Assembly (NCBI GenBank): GCA_905236875.1
Contig: CAJOQT010000073.1
Coordinates: 1 to 55,632, forward strand
DNA: 55,632 nucleotides
From: an uncultured Prevotella sp.
GTDB lineage: Bacteria > Bacteroidota > Bacteroidia > Bacteroidales > Bacteroidaceae
Reading direction: 5' to 3'
The position numbers and the translations under genes are program-made. Below, in pieces: positions 9,071-17,086 of the stretch (the stretch's first letter is position 1; every line of letters starts with the position of its first letter). The notes beneath the pieces are model-generated. The model was not told the origin of the DNA, did not search any database, and worked only from the letters and a program-made list of their open reading frames with translations.

Positions 9071-9109
9071 GTACCTTTGAGTCTTTACCCGAAGGTGACT
9101 CGAAGGTAC
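9071..9109. repeat. large inverted repeat between DUF3078 and yidC
   Basis: GTACCTTTGAGTC (9071-9083) pairs with GACTCGAAGGTAC (9097-9109) with one G-T wobble, and ACC/GGT (9087-9089/9094-9096) extends the stem inside. The left arm contains TACCTTTG, a full -7 box. No T run follows on either strand, so it is not an ordinary terminator. Confidence 0.5.
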
Positions 9110-9147
9110 TATCGTTCGACAATAAAAACAAAAATTTAATATTTTGT

Positions 9148-9178
9148 TTTGTATTGTGCTCACTTTTTCGTACCTTTG
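9148..9178 (+). promoter_or_regulatory. yidC promoter
   Basis: TTTG (9148-9151), exactly 19 bp, then TACCTTTG (9171-9178): a full match to the Bacteroidetes -33/-7 consensus, 42 bp before the yidC ATG. Confidence 0.8.
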
Positions 9179-9220
9179 CGCCTTGTATGACTTTACTTAA
9201 GAAATCAAGAACATAAAAAT

Positions 9221-11128
9221 ATGAATAAAAACAACATTATCGGCTTCACGCTGATCGCTATTGTGCTGATTGCCTTCAGCTGGTTTAATCAGCCATCAAC
9301 CGAACAGCTCGAAGCACAGGCCAAGCAGGACTCTATTGAGTATGCCCAGCGTCAGAAAGACGAACAGGCAAGGAAACTGGCCGAGCAGACACGCAAGGCC
9401 GAGGCCGAAGCCGCCGCCAAGGGAGACACAACCAACATGTTCCATGCTGCACTCAACGGCGAGAACAAGGACATCGTACTGAAAAACTCAAAGTTGGAAC
9501 TGACGCTCTCTACAAAGGGAGGTACGGTCAGCAAGGCAGTTATCAAGAACTTCACTGGTCATCACAAGAACGAAGAAGGCAAGTATGACGAGAAACTCGA
9601 CACGAAAGACCTGACGCTCTTCGATGGAAACGACCAATGCCTCAACTTCATGCTGGCCGGTAAGACGGATAATATTGTAACGAAAGAGATGTTCTTCACA
9701 CCTTCTAACGTCACCGACTCCACTGTCACCATGACGCTCAATGCGGCTGGCGGTGGTGCAATTATTATCGACTACCGTCTGAACGAAGACTACCTGCTCT
9801 CTATGTCGGTACGGGCAGAAGGGTTGAGTGGCATGTTTGCCCCCAACTACAAGCAGATGGACCTGGAGTGGACCAGCCGGGCCAAACAGCAGGAGAAAGG
9901 CTTTACCTTTGAGAACCGCTATGCCACACTGACCTACAAGGAGTCCAAGGGTGGAACAGACTACCTGAGCGAGACATCAGCAAAGGAAGACGAGAAGATT
10001 GAGGAGCCGTTGGATTGGGTGGCTTTCAAGAACCAGTTCTTCTCGGCAGTGCTTATCTCCAAGGACGACTTCGCTGCCAATGCCCTTTTATCCAGTATTC
10101 CACAGGACAAAGAAACGGGCTACTTGAAGGACTACAAGGCACAGCTTAAGACCGCTTTCGACCCTTCCGGACAGAAAGCATCAGAGTTTGAAATGTATAT
10201 TGGTCCCAACAACTACCGTCTGCTTCAGGACATTGAGGAGAAGAGCAAGTTTGGCAAGGACCTTGACATGCAGCAACTGGTATATCTCGGCTGGCCGCTG
10301 TTCCGCTACATCAACCGTTTCTTTACCATCTACGTCTTCGACTGGCTGACCTCATGGGGTCTGAACATGGGTATCGTGCTCATTCTCATTACACTGTTGC
10401 TAAAGGCCATCACTTATCCGCTGGTGAAGAAAAGCTACATGTCATCTGCCAAGATGCGTGTACTGAAACCGAAACTCGACGCGCTGACCAAGCAGTATGA
10501 CAAACCAGAAGATGCCATGAAGAAACAGCAGGAGATGATGTCACTGTACTCCAAGTACGGTGTCAGTCCGTTATCCGGCTGTCTGCCCATGCTGATACAG
10601 ATGCCTATCTGGATTGCTATGTTCAACTTCGTGCCGAATGCCATACAGTTGCGCGGCCAGTCATTCCTGTGGATTGACGACCTCTCGACATACGACCCCA
10701 TCGTTGAGTGGGGCACCCAAATCTGGGGTATTGGCGACCACCTGTCACTGACGTGTGTACTCTTCTGCGTCGCCAACCTGGCATATTCCTATATGTCAAT
10801 GCGGCAACAGCGTGACCAGATGGTCGGTCAACAGGCAGAGCAGATGAAGATGATGCAGTGGATGATGTACCTCATGCCACTCATGTTCTTCTTCATGTTC
10901 AACGACTACTCCGCAGGACTGAACTTCTACTACTTCGTTTCATTGTTCTTCTCTGCTGCTATCATGTGGATTCTGCGTAAGACGACCAACGACGCAAAAC
11001 TGCTGGCCATTCTTGAGCGTCGCTATCAGGAGAACAAGAACAACCCGAAGAAGCAAAGCGGTCTCGCTGCACGTCTCGAAGCCATGCAGAAGCAGGCTGA
11101 TGAACTGAAACGTCAGCGTCAGAAATAG
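9221..11128 (+). CDS. yidC: membrane protein insertase YidC
   Basis: Inserts and folds inner-membrane proteins, alone or with SecYEG. The 635-aa length fits the long form of Gram-negative bacteria. The N-terminal anchor is NIIGFTLIAIVLIAFSWF (residues 4-21), followed by a charged Ala/Glu/Gln linker and a large periplasmic P1 beta domain (about 75-350). The conserved insertase core follows: WLTSWGLNMGIVLILITLLLKAITYPLVKKSYMSS, then a cytosolic helical hairpin, LSGCLPMLIQMPIWIAMFNFVP, and the last helices around MYLMPLMFFFMFNDYSAGLNFYYF. The basic C-terminal tail could touch ribosomes. It is followed after 36 bp by the DUF1846 gene, probably in the same transcript. No pyrG lies upstream, although that gene commonly precedes yidC in Bacteroidales. 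Confidence 0.96.
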   Translation: MNKNNIIGFTLIAIVLIAFSWFNQPSTEQLEAQAKQDSIEYAQRQKDEQARKLAEQTRKAEAEAAAKGDTTNMFHAALNGENKDIVLKNSKLELTLSTKGGTVSKAVIKNFTGHHKNEEGKYDEKLDTKDLTLFDGNDQCLNFMLAGKTDNIVTKEMFFTPSNVTDSTVTMTLNAAGGGAIIIDYRLNEDYLLSMSVRAEGLSGMFAPNYKQMDLEWTSRAKQQEKGFTFENRYATLTYKESKGGTDYLSETSAKEDEKIEEPLDWVAFKNQFFSAVLISKDDFAANALLSSIPQDKETGYLKDYKAQLKTAFDPSGQKASEFEMYIGPNNYRLLQDIEEKSKFGKDLDMQQLVYLGWPLFRYINRFFTIYVFDWLTSWGLNMGIVLILITLLLKAITYPLVKKSYMSSAKMRVLKPKLDALTKQYDKPEDAMKKQQEMMSLYSKYGVSPLSGCLPMLIQMPIWIAMFNFVPNAIQLRGQSFLWIDDLSTYDPIVEWGTQIWGIGDHLSLTCVLFCVANLAYSYMSMRQQRDQMVGQQAEQMKMMQWMMYLMPLMFFFMFNDYSAGLNFYYFVSLFFSAAIMWILRKTTNDAKLLAILERRYQENKNNPKKQSGLAARLEAMQKQADELKRQRQK

Positions 11129-11164
11129 TTTTGTGTGTGAAGCGAATTTAATCTGTTATAGTTT

Positions 11165-12643
11165 ATGAAAATCGGTTTTGACAACGAGAAGTATCTCAAG
11201 ATACAGTCGGAGCATATCCGTGAACGCATCGCACAGTTCGACGGCAAGCTCTATATGGAACTTGGCGGCAAGCTATTCGATGACCACCATGCAAGCCGTG
11301 TGCTGCCCGGCTTCAAGCCAGACTCCAAGCTTCGCATGCTGGCACAGCTTCGCGACAGTATAGAAATCATCATCGTTGTCAGTGCCGAAGACATTGAGCG
11401 CAACAAGATACGCGCCGACCTTGGCATTACCTATGACGAGGATGTGCTGCGACTGCGTGAAGAGTTTATGAACCGCGACTTCGTCGTCGGCTCCGTCGTC
11501 ATCACCCACTATAACGGTCAGCATGCAGCCGACCAGTTCAGGCATCGTCTCGAACGCATGGGCATCAAGTCGTATGTCCATTACCTCATCGACGGTTATC
11601 CTCATAACGTGGAACTGATTGCCAGTGACGAGGGTTTCGGCAAGAACGACTATGTGGAGACTTCGCGTGAGCTGGTCATCGTGACTGCGCCAGGACCTGG
11701 CAGTGGAAAAATGGCCGTATGCCTCTCACAGCTCTACAATGAGAACAAACGCGGCACTCGTGCCGGCTATGCCAAGTTTGAGACGTTCCCGGTTTGGAGC
11801 CTGCCACTCAAGCATCCCGTCAACATTGCCTACGAGGCAGCAACGGCCGACCTGAACGATGTGAACATGATTGACCCGTTCCACCTCGAGGCCTATGACA
11901 AGATTGCCGTGAACTACAACCGCGACATTGAAATCTTCCCCGTGCTCAATGCTCTCTTTGAGGGCATCTACGGTGAGAATCCCTACAAGTCGCCCACTGA
12001 TATGGGTGTCAACATGGTGGGATTCTGCATTAGCGACGACGAGGTGTGCTGCAATGCCAGCCGTGACGAGATCATCAGACGATACTATGATGCCACCAAT
12101 AAGATGGCGGAGGGTGCAGACAACGAACGGGAGGTAAATAAGATACTCATGCTCTTTAATCAGGCAAAGATCACCACCGCCTATCGTCGTGTCACGGTGG
12201 CAGCACAGGCCAAGCAGGAGCTCAGCGGACACACGGCTGCTGCTATGGAACTGGCAGACGGCACGCTCATCACTGCGAAATCGTCACCGCTGCTGGGATG
12301 CAGTGCTGCGCTGCTGCTTAATGCCACCAAGCATCTGGCAGGCATTGCCCATGAAGCGAAGCTCATTCCCCAGAGCCTCATTGAGCCGATACAAAAGACA
12401 AAGATAGAATATCTGGGCGGCAAGAATCCCCGTCTGCATACTGACGAGGTGCTGGTTGCCATCAGCGTGCTGTCAAAAGACGACGAGCTGTGCCGTAAGG
12501 CCTTGGAGCAATTGCCCAAGCTACGTGACTGTCAGGTACATTCGACGGTGATGCTCAGTGAGGTTGACCGCAAGATCTTCAAGAAACTCGGCTGCGGCTT
12601 GACCTGCGACCCCGTAAAGAAAACAACAAGCGCCAAACGATAA
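11165..12643 (+). CDS. DUF1846 family protein
   Basis: A 492-aa cytosolic protein of the DUF1846 family (full length about 490-505 aa). The opening KIGFDNEKYLKIQSEHIRERI and the block YMELGGKLFDDHHASRVLPGF are family signatures. VTAPGPGSGKMAVCLSQLYNE (about residues 176-196) looks like a nucleotide-binding glycine loop. The family is widely conserved, structurally known in part, and has no firmly assigned reaction. It lies 36 bp after yidC on the same strand with no promoter between. Its last codons (TTSAKR) and its stop are built into the stem and loop of a strong terminator. Confidence 0.9.
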   Translation: MKIGFDNEKYLKIQSEHIRERIAQFDGKLYMELGGKLFDDHHASRVLPGFKPDSKLRMLAQLRDSIEIIIVVSAEDIERNKIRADLGITYDEDVLRLREEFMNRDFVVGSVVITHYNGQHAADQFRHRLERMGIKSYVHYLIDGYPHNVELIASDEGFGKNDYVETSRELVIVTAPGPGSGKMAVCLSQLYNENKRGTRAGYAKFETFPVWSLPLKHPVNIAYEAATADLNDVNMIDPFHLEAYDKIAVNYNRDIEIFPVLNALFEGIYGENPYKSPTDMGVNMVGFCISDDEVCCNASRDEIIRRYYDATNKMAEGADNEREVNKILMLFNQAKITTAYRRVTVAAQAKQELSGHTAAAMELADGTLITAKSSPLLGCSAALLLNATKHLAGIAHEAKLIPQSLIEPIQKTKIEYLGGKNPRLHTDEVLVAISVLSKDDELCRKALEQLPKLRDCQVHSTVMLSEVDRKIFKKLGCGLTCDPVKKTTSAKR

Positions 12644-12665
12644 AAAACGTTTGGCGCTTGTTGTT
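12622..12665 (+). terminator. terminator overlapping the end of the DUF1846 gene
   Basis: A perfect 18-bp stem (12622-12639 / 12648-12665) with an 8-nt loop that carries the stop codon TAA (12641-12643). The last six sense codons form the left arm. There is no long T tract, only TTGTTAATTT. Confidence 0.75.
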
Positions 12666-12684
12666 AATTTGACAGTTGAAACCG

Positions 12685-12709
12685 AAGAAAAAGTTTGGAG
12701 GCTCCAAAC
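12685..12709 (-). terminator. terminator of the exopolysaccharide operon
   Basis: On the minus strand, GTTTGG-AGCCT-CCAAAC is followed by TTTTTCTT (plus 12709 down to 12685). This is a classic intrinsic terminator, 77 bp after the last operon gene. Confidence 0.75.
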
Positions 12710-12714
12710 GGGTC

Positions 12715-12753
12715 GAATTATGCGATAATTCTCCTCGAAAAGCATAGCTTTTC
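12715..12753. repeat. two short hairpins in the convergent intergenic region
   Basis: GAATTAT-GCG-ATAATTC (12715-12731) and GAAAAGC-ATA-GCTTTTC (12737-12753) are perfect 7-bp stems with 3-nt loops. They stand in a row with the terminators at 12622-12665 and 12685-12709. The stretch 12644-12785 holds no gene that I can see. Confidence 0.5.
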
Positions 12754-12785
12754 AGCATGAAAAGCACTGCTATTCTACCAGGCGT

Positions 12786-13796
12786 TTAAATCTGACGGAG
12801 ATGATAGGCGGAAAGTATCCTGTTATAGTAATTCTCTTTGTCTCTTTTCAGATCATCGCTTACGCGGAAAGCCAGTTTATGGAAACACACGTGTCTCGTC
12901 AGTCTGTCCCATTTCTTCTGACGGAAAGGCTCTCCCCAATGATGCAGCAACACCAGGCTATCCATGCTGTAGCCGTATGGCATAGCCCCTACCCTTTGGG
13001 GGTACTCCTTCGCCACCATCTCGAAGAACAAGTGGAAAATGTAGTAGTCTATCGTGCAGTCATAGTCTTTCCAGTATTCCTGTAGCATATCTCGCAACAC
13101 CATCAGCACTTCATTGTTCGTGCAAGCAGTGATAAACCAATTGCTAATACTGATACCCTCCGCCGTTCCTGGTGGCGTATATTGAAAAAGGAACAGATCA
13201 GCATCAAGGTATTTCTGATAATCTTGCATTTTCTGTGTTTCCTCTGGCTTCTCTATACCGAAGCCGAAACCAGTACACAACACCGTTGAGTCTATCCACG
13301 TTCCTCCGTACCGTATCAGCAACTCCAGCCGTAGCAGATCGCTGAAGTTCGCTGCAGGAATCCGCCCCTTCTCCCATTTCCGCACCACATGTCCAGGCAG
13401 TTCAACGTAGTCTCTCCAGTTGTTATTGTCAATGACCTTGATATCCCTATCTGTCAGATTCTGTTGTAGCGAGTCATAACACGCCTTCACGATCTCTGGT
13501 GCATTGTCCAATCCCTGCAGCCAGCAGAACCACAGCGTCTTGTTCCGTTTGTGTTCAAATGGCTGCCCTGTATAATAGTCTTTGCGGTTCAGGAGGAAAC
13601 GATAGTACCGTTCCTTTAAGAACGGTTCAATCTTCTGTAGCACCACCGAGTATATCTGCTTAAACGACTCCCGCTTGACCAGACATCTGACGAAAGCCTT
13701 CGCTATCGGCCACAATAACCCAAATCGGGCATACTCCCTTACCAGTCGGAGTCCTCCAAACTGTTTGTAACGGCTTACAAGTTTATGGTAATCCAC
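12786..13796 (-). CDS. capsular polysaccharide glycosyltransferase (Caps_synth / GT32-like)
   Basis: A 336-aa predicted glycosyltransferase, last gene of the exopolysaccharide operon. The TLWFCWLQGLDNAPEIVKACYDSL start of the catalytic part, the LRLELLIRYGGTWIDSTV block (a GGxWxD metal and nucleotide-sugar site, about residues 155-172) and HHWGEPF near the end are the Caps_synth (PF05704) pattern. The first 85 residues are a basic, partly amphipathic helical region that could sit on the membrane. It transfers a sugar to a growing lipid-linked repeat unit; donor and acceptor are unknown. Its base composition is less AT-rich than the middle of the operon. The gap to the priming transferase gene is 50 bp and contains a 16-bp palindrome. 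Confidence 0.85.
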   Translation of the reverse strand: MDYHKLVSRYKQFGGLRLVREYARFGLLWPIAKAFVRCLVKRESFKQIYSVVLQKIEPFLKERYYRFLLNRKDYYTGQPFEHKRNKTLWFCWLQGLDNAPEIVKACYDSLQQNLTDRDIKVIDNNNWRDYVELPGHVVRKWEKGRIPAANFSDLLRLELLIRYGGTWIDSTVLCTGFGFGIEKPEETQKMQDYQKYLDADLFLFQYTPPGTAEGISISNWFITACTNNEVLMVLRDMLQEYWKDYDCTIDYYIFHLFFEMVAKEYPQRVGAMPYGYSMDSLVLLHHWGEPFRQKKWDRLTRHVCFHKLAFRVSDDLKRDKENYYNRILSAYHLRQI

Positions 13797-13820
13797 AACC
13801 TATAACTACTAAATGGCTAC

Positions 13821-13836
13821 GGTTACAGCTGTAACC
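13821..13836. repeat. 16-bp palindrome between two operon genes
   Basis: GGTTACAGCTGTAACC is a perfect palindrome with a second GTAACC just beyond it (13838-13845 region). It fills most of the 50-bp gap between the WcaJ-type and Caps_synth genes. Possible protein-binding site or RNA hairpin; no T run. Confidence 0.45.
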
Positions 13837-13846
13837 ACGTAACCAA

Positions 13847-15208
13847 TCAATACGCATTCTCGTGATGGGCAATAACACTCTTGACTGTCAGCCAAAGAAT
13901 GCGGATATCGAGCCAGATGCTCCAGTTCTCCATATACCAGATGTCACGTTTTACACGTTCCTCCATCTGCCACAACTCCTTTGTCTCTCCCCTGAAGCCG
14001 GTAACCTGCGCCCAGCCGGTGATACCAGGCTTCACGAAATGGCGCACCATATACTTGTCAATGAGTTGCGAATACATCTCGGTATGTGCCAGCATGTGGG
14101 GTCTTGGACCGATAATCGACATGTCGCCCTTCAGCACATTCCAGAACTGTGGTAGTTCGTCGATACTCATTTTACGAATGAAAGTACCAAAGGGGAACTT
14201 CCTGATATCATTTTTCGTTGCCTGTAATTTGTCCGAACCGTCATTCACATGCATAGAGCGAAACTTATACATCGTGAAGTCTTTGCCGTCAAGTCCAGTA
14301 CGCAGTTGTCGGAAGAACAGCGGTCCTGGGCTTTGTATCCTAACGATGATATAAATGATGGGCAGCATGCAGACGGTGGGTATGAGGAAGAATAACGAGA
14401 GGAGGATATCGAACAACCGCTTGATTACACGGTTAGTAGGATTCTGCAACGGATTCTCATGAGTTGTAAATATCTCTATATCGTCCAACATCTCACGCTT
14501 CAAGTTGATGCCTATCGACTCTACCGACATCGGCACATAGAAGAAACTCACCACACGTTGGTCGCATAATGCCGATATTTTCCTGATGGCAGTTGGCTCA
14601 CGTCGTGACACACAGAGATAGAGCTCATCACCCAAATCCAGGTCTTTCTCATTGTCTATTTTCCTGATGAAATCAGAAACATCCTTATATTCAGCCTTTA
14701 TCTTAAAACCAAAAGTGGGATTCTTCATCAGTTTCTGCTTGACGGTCTCCAGTTCCGGATCGTCGCCAACAAGCGTAATGATCCGCGTATTACCTCCAGA
14801 ATGTCGATACCATTTGACAACTGACCGCTCCACAAAACGAGCAAGGATTATGACTACTAACAGAACTGTGCCCTGAATCATCAGCAATCCTCCGACACGA
14901 GACTTGATATCAAAGCCTCTTAATAAAATATAGGCAACGAGGGTCTGTACAATTACCAACAGAAAAACATGTTTTAGCACATCGCTGGCAGATACAAGTC
15001 TTCGGTGAATGATGGTGTGTCTATTCCATTCGCTTATAAGTAAAGCAAAATTGGAAATCAGGAAGAACACCCGTAGTCTTTCCCAATCCCACTCAATCAT
15101 TCTCGGATGAAACTGCGAAAAAACATACAGCACCACATTCAACAGAACAAAGTCACCAATGATGACCAGCCACTTGATGAGATTATTACTATGATTATTC
15201 CTACTCAC
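13847..15208 (-). CDS. undecaprenyl-phosphate sugar phosphotransferase (WcaJ/EpsE type)
   Basis: The priming enzyme of the operon: it moves a sugar-1-phosphate from a UDP-sugar to undecaprenyl phosphate at the inner membrane. At 453 aa it is the long polyisoprenyl-phosphate hexose-1-phosphate transferase form. The first about 130 residues hold four membrane segments; a CoA-binding-like (Rossmann) domain follows (VGDDPELETVKQKLM, about 160-245). The catalytic bacterial sugar-transferase domain begins at NRVIKRLFDILLSLFFLIP and contains GPLFFRQLRTGLDGKDFTMYKFRSM, KMSIDELPQFWNVLKGDMS, IIGPRP and KPGITGWAQVTGFRGE. The sugar (glucose, galactose or other) cannot be told. It lies near the 3' end of the operon, 18 bp after the WecG/TagA gene. 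Confidence 0.95.
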   Translation of the reverse strand: MSRNNHSNNLIKWLVIIGDFVLLNVVLYVFSQFHPRMIEWDWERLRVFFLISNFALLISEWNRHTIIHRRLVSASDVLKHVFLLVIVQTLVAYILLRGFDIKSRVGGLLMIQGTVLLVVIILARFVERSVVKWYRHSGGNTRIITLVGDDPELETVKQKLMKNPTFGFKIKAEYKDVSDFIRKIDNEKDLDLGDELYLCVSRREPTAIRKISALCDQRVVSFFYVPMSVESIGINLKREMLDDIEIFTTHENPLQNPTNRVIKRLFDILLSLFFLIPTVCMLPIIYIIVRIQSPGPLFFRQLRTGLDGKDFTMYKFRSMHVNDGSDKLQATKNDIRKFPFGTFIRKMSIDELPQFWNVLKGDMSIIGPRPHMLAHTEMYSQLIDKYMVRHFVKPGITGWAQVTGFRGETKELWQMEERVKRDIWYMENWSIWLDIRILWLTVKSVIAHHENAY

Positions 15209-15226
15209 CTTTATTAATACTTAATT

Positions 15227-15976
15227 TCAAATATTTATTTTTTCTTTCAAGATATTCCAAAGGAAAAGAGGATTTCCTATGATATATCTTCTCCACATGC
15301 GTTTTGGTTCCTTCACCAGTCTATACATCCACTCTACCGAGTGCTCCTGCCACCAAAGGGGAGCACGTTGCGCTGTTCCTGCATAGAAATCGAACACAGC
15401 ACCGATGGTTCCCACATGACAATGGACATCCAGTTCATTCCAATGCTGATACGTCCATTTCTCCTGTTTCGGAGCTGTCATACCAATCCACAACAAGTCC
15501 GGATTAGTCTCATTAATGGCATTAATCATCGCCCGATTTTCCTCATCTGAGAATTCCTGCTTGTAAGGTGGCGAATACGTCAGCACCTCTAAGTTGGGAT
15601 AGTCAATAGCAGCACGCTCACGAATTAATGACAGTACCTTCTCGCTCGAACCCAAGAACATCACCCGGCATTTCTCATTTCTCCTTTCTCCTTTCTCATT
15701 TTGCTTTTGCATTTCAAAAGCAAACAGATCCCATCCAGCAATACGTTCTTTCGGCTGTGATTTCGCGTTCAGCCAACGACAGGCCTTCACAATAGAGGCA
15801 CCATCAGGTATCAAGGATTCTCCACCCTGCAATGCATCTGCAAACAACTGATCCTTCTGTGCCACATTATATGAATGTGCATTAATCGTGTTGATGAGCA
15901 CCTTCCCTTCTGGGATGCTCATCAATTGTTCCATTGATTTTATGATGGATAAATCCTTAAGTTTTAGCATACACAT
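15227..15976 (-). CDS. WecG/TagA/CpsF family glycosyltransferase (GT26)
   Basis: A 249-aa membrane-associated transferase that usually adds the second sugar to the lipid-linked primer. Signatures are TINAHSYNVAQKD, LIPDGASIVKACRWL (the DGxG/DG region with catalytic Asp), ERIAGWDLF, MFLGSSEKVL, GMTAPKQEKW and VGTIGAVFDFYAGTAQRAPLWWQEHSVEW. Residues about 90-102 (QKQNEKGERRNEK) do not fit the family. They separate two conserved parts, GWDLFAFEM and CRVMFLGSSE, and are encoded by a GAAATGAGAAAGG-type micro-repeat that keeps the frame. An inner ATG (residue 3) is an equally good start. Co-transcribed with the priming transferase gene 18 bp downstream. Confidence 0.93.
   Translation of the reverse strand: MCMLKLKDLSIIKSMEQLMSIPEGKVLINTINAHSYNVAQKDQLFADALQGGESLIPDGASIVKACRWLNAKSQPKERIAGWDLFAFEMQKQNEKGERRNEKCRVMFLGSSEKVLSLIRERAAIDYPNLEVLTYSPPYKQEFSDEENRAMINAINETNPDLLWIGMTAPKQEKWTYQHWNELDVHCHVGTIGAVFDFYAGTAQRAPLWWQEHSVEWMYRLVKEPKRMWRRYIIGNPLFLWNILKEKINI
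15669..15710. repeat. AAATGAGAAAGGAG micro-repeat inside the WecG/TagA gene
   Basis: On the minus strand the stretch reads as tandem GAGAAA/GGAGAAA/TGAGAAA units, coding Q-N-E-K-G-E-R-R-N-E-K. It resembles the repeat at 29727-29760 inside the DPP5-like gene and the intergenic one at 29070-29112. Confidence 0.6.
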
Positions 15977-16001
15977 CCATATATGAGGACCTTTAACATA
16001 T

Positions 16002-17054
16002 CTAAATCAAGCGAAATATTAACCCTATATTTTTTTTAATTAAATGTTTAACTCTTTTCAACTTTTTGTACACCCAACGTCCGAAGGTAAACTTTGATAA
16101 AAATTTTACTACTGCCAATTGATTTACACCCTTACGATGTCGACCATCAGAAAGTTGGCGAGAAAACATATCATATGCATATTGATAATCAGGATTATTA
16201 GAAGCATCAATATAATTTTCACAAAAACTATTAATCCAATGCTCTGTTTCTTCTATTCGCTCGCCAAATACTATATTATAAGCAATTTCTCTATAAAGAA
16301 CTCCCAAATGCTTCAATTTGTCTTGATATTTTGCCCCCATAACAATAGAACCAGGGCGAAAGTAGTGAACATATGTTACATCATGAACAAAAGCAGCATG
16401 CTTCAGATAACGCATCAGATAATATGACCACAAACCATCTTCTGCAATACGCAGTCCTTCTTTATTATATAGCATATTATCTTTTATGAATGATAAATTA
16501 AGAAGTTTATTCCAGACTGTATCAGTCCTACGAACCTTACCATAATAGAACCATCTACGCAGTTCTTCATTGCTGCAGAGTTCTTGTGGTGTATCTTCCA
16601 TAAAATGAGTTCTGCAGTCTGCTAATTGGAACTTAGCTCCAGACATAGCAGAATAATCCATCCGATAGTTGCCCAACACCATTTCTATGGTATCATCACG
16701 CAGAACAGGACTCACAAGTTTTTCCAAACAATCCTCTGTTATTTCGTCGTCACTATCCAAATAATAAATGTATTCAGAGGTTGCAGCATCTGTCCCAGTG
16801 TTACGAGACGCAGATAGACCTCTATTATACTTATGATGCATAATGATGAATCGAGTCGGCCCAGAATACTCATCTATCAACTTTTGGCAACAAATAACAC
16901 TATCGTCAGTCGAGCAATCATCCACAATGATACATTCTGTAGCAGGATATGTCTGTCGCATTACCGAAAGAACACAACGTTCAACATAGGGAGCCACATT
17001 ATAAACGGGCATAACAACAGTGATGGATGATGCTTTTCTATTCATGTTTATCAC
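16002..17054 (-). CDS. glycosyltransferase family 2
   Basis: A 350-aa inverting GT-A transferase. ITVVMPVYNVAPYVERCVLSVMRQTYP opens the nucleotide-sugar domain (about residues 10-40), VDDCSTDDS follows, and YLDSDDEITEDCL (about 95-108) contains the DxD metal site. The rest of the catalytic domain ends near residue 235. A basic C-terminal tail (KFTFGRWVYKKLKRVKHLIKKNIG) may bind the membrane. ATGs at residues 1 and 4 are both possible; the second gives the more usual N-terminus. Strongly AT-rich, like the rest of the middle of the operon. Sugar and linkage are unknown. Confidence 0.9.
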   Translation of the reverse strand: MINMNRKASSITVVMPVYNVAPYVERCVLSVMRQTYPATECIIVDDCSTDDSVICCQKLIDEYSGPTRFIIMHHKYNRGLSASRNTGTDAATSEYIYYLDSDDEITEDCLEKLVSPVLRDDTIEMVLGNYRMDYSAMSGAKFQLADCRTHFMEDTPQELCSNEELRRWFYYGKVRRTDTVWNKLLNLSFIKDNMLYNKEGLRIAEDGLWSYYLMRYLKHAAFVHDVTYVHYFRPGSIVMGAKYQDKLKHLGVLYREIAYNIVFGERIEETEHWINSFCENYIDASNNPDYQYAYDMFSRQLSDGRHRKGVNQLAVVKFLSKFTFGRWVYKKLKRVKHLIKKNIGLIFRLI

Positions 17055-17086
17055 TTAATAAGATACGAGACAACAGTTCAACCCGT

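Noticed and set aside
9004..9216. 70-aa ORF before yidC
   Set aside because: Covers promoter boxes and the hairpin, has poor codon use, and shows no recognisable domain.
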